DNA from: a virus | IMG/VR virus record: IMGVR_UViG_3300025122_003952 | Location: 1 to 53,180 of that record | Reading direction: 5' to 3' (one strand) | DNA length: 53,180 bases | Shown here: one piece after another, positions 1 to 7,307 of the stretch | Position numbering within the stretch: position 1 is the first letter of the stretch | Layout: each line of letters starts with the position of its first letter | Made by a program: the position numbers and the translations under genes | Notes under the pieces: model-generated | The model's database searches: none | What the model saw: only the letters and a program-made list of their open reading frames with translations | What the model was told of the DNA's origin: nothing

Positions 1-120
1 GGGTTAGAGTTTTTAAAAAAAGTAAAGGACGTTATTGAAAGACATGACAAGTTTCCTACGAAAGTAAGTTGGGGACCAAATTATCACGAAATGAAAGACA
101 TAACAGGAAGGTTTGTATGA
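1..120 (+). CDS. C-terminal end of an unknown protein (partial)
   Basis: An open frame enters from the left edge and runs 39 codons to a TGA at 118-120, ending in DITGRFV. The stop overlaps the ATG of the next gene (ATGA at 117-120), the junction style used throughout this window, which supports it being a real gene end. Too little is visible to name a family; no motif is seen. Confidence 0.6.
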   Translation, partial: GLEFLKKVKDVIERHDKFPTKVSWGPNYHEMKDITGRFV

Positions 121-2822
121 AGTATATCGATAAAATACTGAACGAATTAAGTTTTAGGGTTAGTGATGGTATGCCTGATTTCACCAATGAACAACACTTA
201 ATTAAGTTGTATGATATTTTGAATGACCTTAATTGGGATGAAGAAGTTATAAATGAATTGTTATATAATTTGTCGGAAGATGAAGATAAAGTTCCTAATC
301 CAAATCCAAAAACAAAAGAAAGATATCCAATGGTAACACCAGCCACGGCCGCTAAATATTTGGGTAAACAACAAGATGGTGCAGAAGAGGATGGAATTAC
401 TACTACTAAAAAGAAAAAAACGACTAAAAAGAAAAAGAAAAAGAAAACTGAACCGGATAGTAAGAGAACTGGTGCAGAAAGAAAAGATAAAATTGATAAA
501 GATAAAGCAATAATAAATGCTATAAAAGACCCAGTTAAAAGATTTCAAGAAATGAAAAAATTAACTAACCATAGAAGAAAAGAGATTTATGAAGGAAAAG
601 ATTTACCTGCAGGGAAGGCAGGTTCAACCACAGGTGAGATGGGTGGTGGAATTGCAGCAGAGGATATTGGTGATCCCGATGATCCTAATATTTCAGAAGA
701 AGAGTGGATTGAACAAGAATTAAAGGCGATAAATGACGCCGAGGGGGAAGAAACGTTAAAAGATAAATTATGTGAGGATAAAAGTCCTAAAGATTGTGAA
801 GCTGCAATTAAAGAATGGTTAGGAGTTGCTTATAGAACTGGATTAAATGAACTTAATGCATTAAAAACAAATCCTAAATATAACGCGGAGTGGCCACAAC
901 CAGAACCATATCCATCAGGCCATATAATGGATTTCCATGGCAAAGCTATGGTTAAAAATGAGTTAGAAAAAAAGAGTGAAGAATCAAATGAAAAATATCA
1001 AGCCTGTATAAAAACTCCTGAAGGTGAGAGGGAAGAAAACGGGTTTGCTGGAACTCCTTATGATTGTAGTATAGAGAAAAGTGTAGTAGAACATTATGAT
1101 AAACAATTAAGGCGTGTAGGAGTACCACCTGGAAATCCAGATGAATTAGAGGAATCCGATACAGGTATTTTATATCTTATGAAGAATGGTGAACTTGGTT
1201 TTAAACATACATCAAATAAGAAAAGTCTGGGAGATACACATAATAATAAAACTATATCATCTAAAATTAAATCAATGACTGAAGCTGCCCAAAGACAAAA
1301 AGATAGGAAACCGCCGATATTTGACTCGACTGATATAGACGAAATAACAGGGGTTGTAAGTAAAGAAATGGATGAGTCAATTGCAATTGTAGAAATAGCA
1401 GATAGACAGGCCCAAGCTGATGCTGGTAAAGTAGATGAAAGTGCATTAGTTTCTGGAGCAGGTAGTTTAATGAAAAAATTACCTGGCCAGGCTAGCACTA
1501 AAGGTACTAATTATGCGGAGAAGGTAAGAAAAGCTAAAGATGGAACTGCTTCTGTTAGAAAAGAACTAAAAAGACTGAAGATAGATGTAAAAACAGCTTC
1601 AGATGCGGAGATATTACAAGCTACGTTAAATGTGTTAAAAAATGGAAATTTCCCATCTAAAAAAGCTGAGAAAGAAGTAATAGCAAAAAGAGAAGAACTA
1701 AAGAAGAAAATTGCTGAATTAGAGGAAAAAGAGGAACTTACTCCAGAAGAAGAAGCTCAGTTGGGAGAAGCTAAAGAAGCTTTAGAAGCACCGATACAAT
1801 CTGGAAACGATAGTAGTGGTAATCCATTGTATTATAAAGCAGTTATTATTGAAGGAAAAGAAGAAATTAGACAATGTGATTCTGAAGGAAATCCAGCTTC
1901 TCCTGTTTTTGTAGGGAAAATGGTATATAAAATATCACAATTAATAAAAAAGACGAGAACAAAAGCCGCAAAAGTTGATCCACCACTTACAGAAGATTCA
2001 ACTGATAAAGAATTAGAAGAATTTGGAAAATTTTATGATCCAAACCTTACTGCAGACGAAGTAAGATGGATGTTATTTTCAGAAGAAGCTGATGCATTAG
2101 AAAATACAAATGATGATAGAAAATCTGGTATGGATAGAGCACACGCAAAAGTAGTAAAGGCATGTAATGATGAAGACCAAAAATGGTTTGCAAAAAATCC
2201 AGATAAAGCAAAAGAAATGGGATGGAGACAGAGAGAAGATGGAACATGGGAATCAGATCCCGATAAACCTACAAAAAATGGGCCAGCAACACAACAATAT
2301 GTAGATTCTTATATGGAAGATATGCATTGGAATAGATATATTGATGGAGACCATGATGGTGTTGGAGATATGAGTATAAATGGTCAAAATGTAGATCCAG
2401 CAGATTTTAGAACTTGTTTATCAAAATTATCTGGACATCTCAAAAAAGAAGAGGATGAAACAGATGAGGATTATGCTGCAAGATGTGAGGAACATTATAA
2501 AGACCCTGCTAATAGAGAAGCATTTAAACAACATTTAAGAGAACAAACAAGAATTTCAGCAGAGGTAGAAACAGATGGAGAATCTGACGATACTGGTAGA
2601 GTAACAAAAGAAAGTAAAGAAGCACATATTTCATTTGATACTGAAGTACCTGCAAAATTAAGAGGTAGAGAAACTGGGAGAATGAGAAAAGTTAGTGTAG
2701 GTGAAGAAACATATAGAAGTAAAGGTGTTGGTGTTAATAGTGTTTTAGGTGGTCTTGGTGTAGATATGCAAACTTGTTTACAGGGTGAGATGAATAGAAA
2801 AAATGTAGGAGAGGATTTTTAA
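117..2822 (+). CDS. Large hydrophilic protein, possible internal (ejected) head protein
   Basis: 901 residues if started at ATG 117, which has AGGAAGG five bases upstream and overlaps the previous stop; an upstream in-frame ATG at 69 is less likely. The protein is very rich in Lys and Glu with long predicted coiled stretches, a poly-Lys tract near residues 105-125, and a calcium-loop-like DGDHDGVGD near residue 760. The first ten residues, MKYIDKILNE, match the layout of T4 capsid-targeting peptides, which are ten residues long and are cut by the head protease after L/I-x-E. I infer a protein packed inside the head, but no enzymatic domain is recognised. A short inverted repeat at 605-623 encodes LPAGKAG in frame. 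The following gene starts in the stop codon (TAATG). Confidence 0.55.
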   Translation: MKYIDKILNELSFRVSDGMPDFTNEQHLIKLYDILNDLNWDEEVINELLYNLSEDEDKVPNPNPKTKERYPMVTPATAAKYLGKQQDGAEEDGITTTKKKKTTKKKKKKKTEPDSKRTGAERKDKIDKDKAIINAIKDPVKRFQEMKKLTNHRRKEIYEGKDLPAGKAGSTTGEMGGGIAAEDIGDPDDPNISEEEWIEQELKAINDAEGEETLKDKLCEDKSPKDCEAAIKEWLGVAYRTGLNELNALKTNPKYNAEWPQPEPYPSGHIMDFHGKAMVKNELEKKSEESNEKYQACIKTPEGEREENGFAGTPYDCSIEKSVVEHYDKQLRRVGVPPGNPDELEESDTGILYLMKNGELGFKHTSNKKSLGDTHNNKTISSKIKSMTEAAQRQKDRKPPIFDSTDIDEITGVVSKEMDESIAIVEIADRQAQADAGKVDESALVSGAGSLMKKLPGQASTKGTNYAEKVRKAKDGTASVRKELKRLKIDVKTASDAEILQATLNVLKNGNFPSKKAEKEVIAKREELKKKIAELEEKEELTPEEEAQLGEAKEALEAPIQSGNDSSGNPLYYKAVIIEGKEEIRQCDSEGNPASPVFVGKMVYKISQLIKKTRTKAAKVDPPLTEDSTDKELEEFGKFYDPNLTADEVRWMLFSEEADALENTNDDRKSGMDRAHAKVVKACNDEDQKWFAKNPDKAKEMGWRQREDGTWESDPDKPTKNGPATQQYVDSYMEDMHWNRYIDGDHDGVGDMSINGQNVDPADFRTCLSKLSGHLKKEEDETDEDYAARCEEHYKDPANREAFKQHLREQTRISAEVETDGESDDTGRVTKESKEAHISFDTEVPAKLRGRETGRMRKVSVGEETYRSKGVGVNSVLGGLGVDMQTCLQGEMNRKNVGEDF
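605..623. repeat. Inverted repeat inside a coding region (ACCTGC-7-GCAGGT)
   Basis: ACCTGC at 605-610 pairs with GCAGGT at 618-623 around AGGGAAG. It contains the palindrome CCTGCAGG and is clearly GC-richer than its surroundings. It is read in frame as LPAGKAG, in a low-complexity linker of the large protein. It may be a small inserted palindromic element tolerated because it keeps the frame. Confidence 0.5.
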
Positions 2823-3724
2823 TGATTAAACTAAAAGATTTATTAATGGAAGATTGGATTGATGATAAGTGGTATCCTGCCCATACCAAATCAGCATTAA
2901 AATGGGCTCTTATGCGTAGGACTATTCCTATCTATCCAAAGACAATGGAAAAAATAATTGGTAAAATACCAATAACTTCTTTTCATGTAACAACTCTTGA
3001 CCATTTAGATAATGTAACAAGATTACTTGGTACTAAAAAATCTATGTCAACATTCACTCGAATGGGTAAAGACTCTCAGTTAGCTAAAGGAAAGGGTATT
3101 CAGACTGAAGGTGGAGTTGTATTTTGGTTAGAAGGAACTTTATTAGCAAGAAAATATATTGATATGCAAAGTGAACCCGATAAAACAGGTCGTAGATGGA
3201 TATCTTCACTAATAGTTTTCGGTAGGGAAAAACAGCTGGTGCCATTTAACGCCGCAAAAAGAAAGAAGATACCTGACCGTGATGAATGGCAAGATTATGA
3301 GTGGGAAGTAAAAGATAAACTGATGAAAAAATATGGTGGTGGTGCAGATAATATCAAAGAATATGAAGCGGAAGTTAAAAAAGTATTAAATAAAAGGGCA
3401 AATGAAATAATTACTGCCTATATTACTTTGTCAAATAATTTGTTGAAAAAACATAAAAAATTAGTAAAGAAAAATCTTTCAACACCATCCAGAAAAGGTT
3501 CTTCTTGGTGGAATGAAATTTTGATATATAATGCAAAGATTAAAGAAATATTTGTAATGAGTAGAGCATCTAAAAAAGATTTGGAGTGGGGGGATAGCAA
3601 ACAAAAAGCCAGTCTTGAAAAACTTATTTCGACTGCAACAGGTGATAACCCAATCACTATTGGAACTCCAGCAAAATATCGTAAGTGGTATACGGATAGA
3701 AAAGGAAAGCTTGATGTTTATTAA
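2822..3724 (+). CDS. Putative head-packaged protein, possible ADP-ribosyltransferase fold
   Basis: 300 residues, beginning in the stop of the previous gene (TAATG). The N-terminus MIKLKDLLME again fits a ten-residue capsid-targeting peptide ending in L-x-E, as in T4 Alt and the IP proteins. Residues about 50-110 have the order FHVT, then STFTR, then GVVFWLEG, which resembles the strand pattern of ADP-ribosyltransferases (H or R in the first strand, an STS/T-type motif, later an acidic residue). T4 Alt is such an enzyme and is injected to modify host RNA polymerase, so an Alt-like role is an attractive inference, not a demonstrated one. The C-terminal half is Lys-rich with no recognised motif. 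Next to the other putative internal protein. Confidence 0.5.
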   Translation: MIKLKDLLMEDWIDDKWYPAHTKSALKWALMRRTIPIYPKTMEKIIGKIPITSFHVTTLDHLDNVTRLLGTKKSMSTFTRMGKDSQLAKGKGIQTEGGVVFWLEGTLLARKYIDMQSEPDKTGRRWISSLIVFGREKQLVPFNAAKRKKIPDRDEWQDYEWEVKDKLMKKYGGGADNIKEYEAEVKKVLNKRANEIITAYITLSNNLLKKHKKLVKKNLSTPSRKGSSWWNEILIYNAKIKEIFVMSRASKKDLEWGDSKQKASLEKLISTATGDNPITIGTPAKYRKWYTDRKGKLDVY

Positions 3725-3773
3725 GGAGTGGAATAAATTATTATGAGAACTCAATTTATGGTTGGAGAATATT

Positions 3774-4199
3774 ATGACTAAAACACAATTGTTGTGTACT
3801 TTCACCCGTAGAAACAGACTACACGACACAGTTGATGTAATTATTGAGTGTAATGAAATAGTATTTAGCAAAATTTATGTGTTTCAAAATGAAAAAGATT
3901 ATCATCAGTTAATTTGCACATACAATATAGAGTATTCAGATGATTTCATGGAAAATGTTAAAGATACAATTTCTCTACATAGGAAGAAACAGACAAATAC
4001 TCTTTATACAATAAATGCACTTAATGAAGTTATCAGATCACTAAACGAAGGTATTCTTGACAAGACATTTTCAGTACCCTGGGAAGAATATAAAAATTCA
4101 TTACTTCTCACAAATGAAGATGGATTAAATATAATACCGACAAGAATTTATTCAATAATAGATGTTAATACGTGGGATAGAAATTTAGAGGGAAATTAA
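3774..4199 (+). CDS. Conserved-looking phage protein of unknown function
   Basis: 141 residues from ATG 3774, chosen because GGAG at 3764-3767 lies six bases upstream; a TTG at 3762 would add four residues. No known domain recognised. The protein is mixed alpha/beta in appearance, soluble, with no signal peptide or membrane helix. A 12-codon frame (3743-3781, MRTQFMVGEYYD) ends across the start codon and could be a leader peptide or chance. It separates the putative head proteins from the two small membrane proteins. Confidence 0.6.
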   Translation: MTKTQLLCTFTRRNRLHDTVDVIIECNEIVFSKIYVFQNEKDYHQLICTYNIEYSDDFMENVKDTISLHRKKQTNTLYTINALNEVIRSLNEGILDKTFSVPWEEYKNSLLLTNEDGLNIIPTRIYSIIDVNTWDRNLEGN

Positions 4200-4201
4200 T
4201 A

Positions 4202-4453
4202 GTGGAAACTTTAGCTAAGTTGGTTGCTTTAATTTTGGGTTTGATGGGATTGAGTTCTAAAGCAACATCAATAAAAAAATCCAAAGTTAAGAAAATAGAT
4301 GTTAAGAAAGAAGAACTTGAGAAACAAGTTAAAAAGGTTGATAAGGAACTGAAACGGGTTAAGAAAGCACAAGCTAAAGCTAAGAACCCTATTAAGAGAA
4401 AGAAGATAAAAGACGCTGCTAAGTTTTTGAAGGATTTTGCGAAGAAGAAATGA
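4202..4453 (+). CDS. Small Lys-rich coiled-coil protein with N-terminal hydrophobic segment
   Basis: 83 residues from GTG 4202, with GAGGGA eight bases upstream. Residues about 5-18 are hydrophobic (LVALILGLMGL) and could anchor the protein in the inner membrane; the rest is a strongly basic coiled coil. It overlaps the next gene by four bases (ATGA). The topology resembles an inner-membrane spanin subunit, and the partner next door has a signal peptide and coiled coil, but there is no family match I can name. A small DNA- or RNA-binding protein is an alternative because of the high Lys content. Confidence 0.5.
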   Translation: METLAKLVALILGLMGLSSKATSIKKSKVKKIDVKKEELEKQVKKVDKELKRVKKAQAKAKNPIKRKKIKDAAKFLKDFAKKK

Positions 4454-4779
4454 AGAAACTAATAATTGTTTTAATATTATCATTTGGGTTTTCCCAAACA
4501 ACTTTAACTAAAGAACAGGCGGATGAACTTGCCAAAAATATACAAGAATTACAAGTTAGAGCCGATTCTCTATCTATTTCAGATAGCTTAAAAACTTTAG
4601 AAATAGATTTACTTAATCAGAAGGTTGCATCGTTAGAAGAAGATTTAACTATTACAGAAAAGAAAGCTAAGTTAGTTAAGGCAAGTTGGTATGAGAACAA
4701 ATGGTTATATTTTGGATACGGGGGAATTTTATCATACGCCTTAGTAACAGCTTTAAATGCACTGGACAACTTTTTTTAA
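4450..4779 (+). CDS. Small exported coiled-coil protein with C-terminal membrane helix
   Basis: 109 residues. The N-terminus (MKKLIIVLILSFGFSQ) is a clear signal peptide of the style common in Bacteroidota/Marinimicrobia. Residues about 25-75 form a heptad-like coiled coil, and residues about 88-105 (YFGYGGILSYALVTALNAL) are a membrane helix. There is no Cys, so it is not a lipoprotein. Signal peptide, periplasmic coiled coil and C-terminal anchor is the arrangement of fused spanins apart from the missing lipobox. A lysis role is only an inference. The long non-coding region follows. Confidence 0.55.
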   Translation: MKKLIIVLILSFGFSQTTLTKEQADELAKNIQELQVRADSLSISDSLKTLEIDLLNQKVASLEEDLTITEKKAKLVKASWYENKWLYFGYGGILSYALVTALNALDNFF

Positions 4780-4800
4780 TGATTAAAAAAAAATCACGTT

Positions 4801-4834
4801 TTGGCGTTTTTGGTTTATATATATAATATCAGTC
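4801..4834 (+). promoter_or_regulatory. Candidate promoter for the structured RNA
   Basis: TTGGCG at 4801-4806 and TATAAT at 4822-4827, within an AT run at 4816-4829, are separated by 15 bases. Transcription would start near 4834, just at the first hairpin of the non-coding region. The spacing is shorter than the usual 17, so it may instead be read by a phage-modified polymerase. Other AT-boxes of this type occur before several genes here. Confidence 0.4.
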
Positions 4835-5343
4835 TATAGTAATAGACAACAGTTTTTTGACATTTGAAATTGGCAAAGCAGAAAGGCCGTACACCTTTCT
4901 GTGGGGTTGACTGAACAACAGGTTTTGATAAAGGCTTGTAATGTATCCCAATCCTCTATGGTAGAGAATCAGCACCTAAATGTTGGTGTTTTTAGGATGA
5001 CAGTCCGTGCGGGAGTTTGAGTCAACACTACTTGAGAAAGTAAACCAACTTTTTCGCTTCATTGGGAGTACCCGAAAGGAAATCTCCCTGAGAACTGGCT
5101 GAATAAATCTTCTTTGAGGATTAAAGCAATCGGTTAGAAATTGTATTCGCCTCAACGATGTTTAATAGCATTGAGAGAGAATCGAAGTAACTTTCGGAAA
5201 CGAGATATGAAGTAATCTATCAAAGTGGCTCAATGTGAAATGGTATTTTCACACCCCCAAAAATTTCAAAATTTTAAAGTAGTTCGTTATTTTCAGTCTC
5301 CACCATACCACCAGACGTGAAAACGATGAGCTACTTTTTTTTT
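4832..5343 (+). ncRNA. Large structured non-coding RNA candidate, class unknown
   Basis: About 510 bases with no plausible gene, bounded by a promoter-like box and a strong terminator. Visible helices: GTCTAT/ATAGAC (4832-4847); CAGAAAGG/CCTTTCTG (4879-4901); a long-range helix GTTGACT (4906-4912) with AGTCAAC (5020-5026) that encloses CTCTA/TAGAG (4954-4966) and CCTAAA/TTTAGG (4975-4996); GAGAAAGT/ACTTTTTC near 5034-5055; GGGAG/CTCCC (5064-5088) capped by CC-GAAA-GG, a GNRA tetraloop; CTCAA/TTGAG (5151-5175); TGTGAAA/TTTCACA (5234-5253). A multibranched domain, a GNRA loop and a dedicated terminator argue for a folded, independently transcribed RNA. I see no tmRNA ends, RNase P core or group I intron core. 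It may belong to the large ornate phage RNAs (GOLLD/ROOL type), but I cannot match it by eye. Confidence 0.65.
5276..5343 (+). terminator. Strong intrinsic terminator of the structured RNA
   Basis: A long stem: AAAGTAG (5276-5282) with CTACTTT (5331-5337), then TCG/CGA, TTTTCA/TGAAAA and GTCT/AGAC (5296-5299 with 5313-5316) around a C-rich loop, with a three-base bulge. It runs directly into nine T residues (5335-5343). This is a textbook Rho-independent terminator and separates the RNA from the gp32-like gene. Confidence 0.85.
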
Positions 5344-5444
5344 ACAAAAAAACTTGGATGGTTTTAGAATCTGGCTGATATATATTACAGAATGATGGTT
5401 ACATCATTACTAATTAATAAATGAAATGTATAGGAGAATAAAAA
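5344..5444 (+). promoter_or_regulatory. Leader of the gp32-like gene: promoter-like box and hairpin
   Basis: After the terminator, GATATATATTAC (5377-5388) with a preceding TG looks like an extended -10 element. A perfect 7-bp hairpin AATGATG-GTTA-CATCATT lies at 5391-5408, followed by a Shine-Dalgarno AGGAGA near 5431 and the ATG at 5445. In T4 the gp32 message is autoregulated through a structured leader; this hairpin could be the corresponding operator, but it is a simple stem, not an obvious pseudoknot. Confidence 0.4.
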
Positions 5445-6203
5445 ATGGATATTGATGCAATTCGTAAGAAATTAGAACAACTTCAAACAACAAACACCAG
5501 AACAACAAATCTTTGGAAACCACAGCCTGGTAAAACTCAAATAAGGATAGTACCTTATAAGTACAATAAATCAATTCCGTTCATTGAGTTATTTTTTCAT
5601 TATGACTTGGGCGGAAAGAGTTATTTGTCACCTATCAGTTTTGGTCGTCCAGACCCGATTGAAGAGTTCGCAGATAAACTAAAATCTTCCGGAAATAGGG
5701 AAGATTGGAGACTTGGTAAAAAGTTAGAAGCCAAGATGAGAACTTTTGCTCCCGTTGTAGTAAAAAGCGAAGAAGGAGAGGGTGTTAAATTCTGGGGTTT
5801 TGGTAAGACAGTTTATCAAGAACTTTTAAGTATTATAGCAGACCCTGATTATGGTGATATTAGTGATCCCGTAAATGGTCGTGATGTAGTAGTAGAGTTC
5901 AAGACAGCTGAAGAAGTTGGATCTTCATTTCCAAAAACAAATATTCGTGTAAAACCAAATCAAACTCCTGTAACTGAAAATAAGGCAGTATTTGAAAGTA
6001 TTCTTGAAAATCAAAAGAACATCACAGAAATCTATCAGGAACAGTCTTATGATGAACTTGCAGAAGTTTTACAAAATTGGTTAAGTCCCTCTGATGACGA
6101 GACAACTACAAAAGAAAGTGATTCAGCTACAGAAGCCACTTTGGAACAGACAACAACTGTAACAAATGCATCTGAAGCATTTGATGAATTATTTAATAAG
6201 TAG
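5445..6203 (+). CDS. 32: Single-stranded DNA-binding protein, T4 gp32-like
   Basis: 252 residues (T4 gp32: 301). It binds and protects single-stranded DNA at the fork and recruits recombination and helicase proteins. The N-terminal part carries the gp32-type basic region and OB-fold sequence (LWKPQPGKTQIRIVPYKYN at about 22-41). The C-terminus from about residue 210 is acidic and Thr/Ser-rich, ending EAFDELFNK, as expected for the protein-interaction tail. There is no Cys in the whole protein, so the zinc site of T4 gp32 (His and three Cys) is absent; the corresponding loop reads HYDLGGKSYLSPISFGRP. It is followed by uvsX 12 bases downstream, a replication-recombination cluster. Confidence 0.85.
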   Translation: MDIDAIRKKLEQLQTTNTRTTNLWKPQPGKTQIRIVPYKYNKSIPFIELFFHYDLGGKSYLSPISFGRPDPIEEFADKLKSSGNREDWRLGKKLEAKMRTFAPVVVKSEEGEGVKFWGFGKTVYQELLSIIADPDYGDISDPVNGRDVVVEFKTAEEVGSSFPKTNIRVKPNQTPVTENKAVFESILENQKNITEIYQEQSYDELAEVLQNWLSPSDDETTTKESDSATEATLEQTTTVTNASEAFDELFNK

Positions 6204-6215
6204 GGGGAGTGTAAT

Positions 6216-7307
6216 ATGTCAGTCAGAGATGAATTGGCAGATGTTCTCGCTGAAAAGTTAAATAACCAATTCAAAGATTATAAGGTAGCTTATTTTCTAG
6301 ACGGCTCAGACCCGACTCCAACAGACATTAAGGAATTTGTATCTACAGGTTCTACTGTGTTGGATTTGGCTATTTCAAACAAACCTAACGGTGGAGTTGC
6401 AGTTGGCCGAATTACTGAAATCAATGGATTGGAGTCAAGTGGTAAATCTTTGCTCGGTTCTCATATTTTAGCTGAAACACAGAGAAAAGGTGGAGTTGCT
6501 GTTTATATTGACACAGAAACTTCCGTCAGTAGAGAATTTCTCGAAGCAATTGGAATCGAAATTCAGAACTTATTGTATCTTCATTTGGAAACAGTTGAAG
6601 ATGTATTTGAGGCTATTGTAGAAATAGTTGCAAAAGTTCGTGAGTCAGATAAAGATAGACTTGTAACAATTTTGGTTGACAGTTTAGCAGGAGCTTCTAC
6701 AAAAGGTGAATTAGACGGCGATTTTGATAAAGAAGGTTGGGCGACTGATAAAGCTATTATCACAAGTAAAGCTATGAGAAAGATTACTCAGATGATAGGA
6801 AAACAGAGAGTTGCCCTTATCTTTACAAATCAACTCAGAACCAGACTTGGAGTAATGTTTGGTGATCCTTGGACAACAAGTGGTGGTAAGGCATTACCAT
6901 TTCACGCTTCCACTCGTATCAGATTAAAAAATCTCGGTCAAATCAAAGATTCTAAAAAGAACACAGTTGGTATTAAAATGAGAGCTCAGGTCATTAAGAA
7001 CAGACTTGGACCCCCAATGAGACATGCCGATTTCAATCTTTACTTTGAAAGTGGACTAGATAATGATGGAAGTTGGTTACAGGTGTTAAAAGACCATAAA
7101 TTAGTGAAACAAAGTGGAGCATGGTATTCTATGGAAAACCATGAAGGAGAAGAATTAAAGTTTCAGTCTAAGGATTGGTCAGAACAGCTGGAAGACGAGG
7201 GATTTAAATCTCATTGTTATGATTTGATTTGCGACAAAGCAATTTTGAAATATGACAAGAACTTTGGAATTGACGAAATTACAATCTCAGAGGAGTCTGA
7301 TGAGTAA
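6216..7307 (+). CDS. uvsX: RecA-like recombinase UvsX
   Basis: 363 residues. It forms filaments on single-stranded DNA and performs strand exchange for recombination-dependent replication. The Walker A motif GLESSGKS is near residues 71-78, IDTETS follows for the catalytic Glu region, the Walker B strand is VTILVDSLAG near 150, and FTNQLR near 205 corresponds to the RecA NQ switch. The C-terminus is acidic (EESDE). A GGGGAG ribosome site precedes the ATG. The end overlaps the exonuclease gene by eight bases. Confidence 0.92.
   Translation: MSVRDELADVLAEKLNNQFKDYKVAYFLDGSDPTPTDIKEFVSTGSTVLDLAISNKPNGGVAVGRITEINGLESSGKSLLGSHILAETQRKGGVAVYIDTETSVSREFLEAIGIEIQNLLYLHLETVEDVFEAIVEIVAKVRESDKDRLVTILVDSLAGASTKGELDGDFDKEGWATDKAIITSKAMRKITQMIGKQRVALIFTNQLRTRLGVMFGDPWTTSGGKALPFHASTRIRLKNLGQIKDSKKNTVGIKMRAQVIKNRLGPPMRHADFNLYFESGLDNDGSWLQVLKDHKLVKQSGAWYSMENHEGEELKFQSKDWSEQLEDEGFKSHCYDLICDKAILKYDKNFGIDEITISEESDE

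Noticed and set aside
1094-1498. Long open frame on the - strand inside the first large gene
   Set aside because: It lies fully within a well-supported + strand gene, has no ribosome site, and its translation is low-quality hydrophobic sequence typical of the reverse frame of AT-rich DNA. The same holds for all other - strand frames in the window.
4832-4858. GTCTAT/ATAGAC hairpin followed by TTTTTT as a terminator of the upstream genes
   Set aside because: The stem is AT-rich and five bases separate it from the T-run, so it is a weak terminator at best; it fits better as the first hairpin of the structured RNA.
4861-5343. tmRNA
   Set aside because: GGGG near 4903 and CTCCACCA-like bases near 5299 looked suggestive, but there is no tRNA-like acceptor stem pairing, no T-arm and no tag reading frame, and the CCA-like bases sit in the terminator loop.
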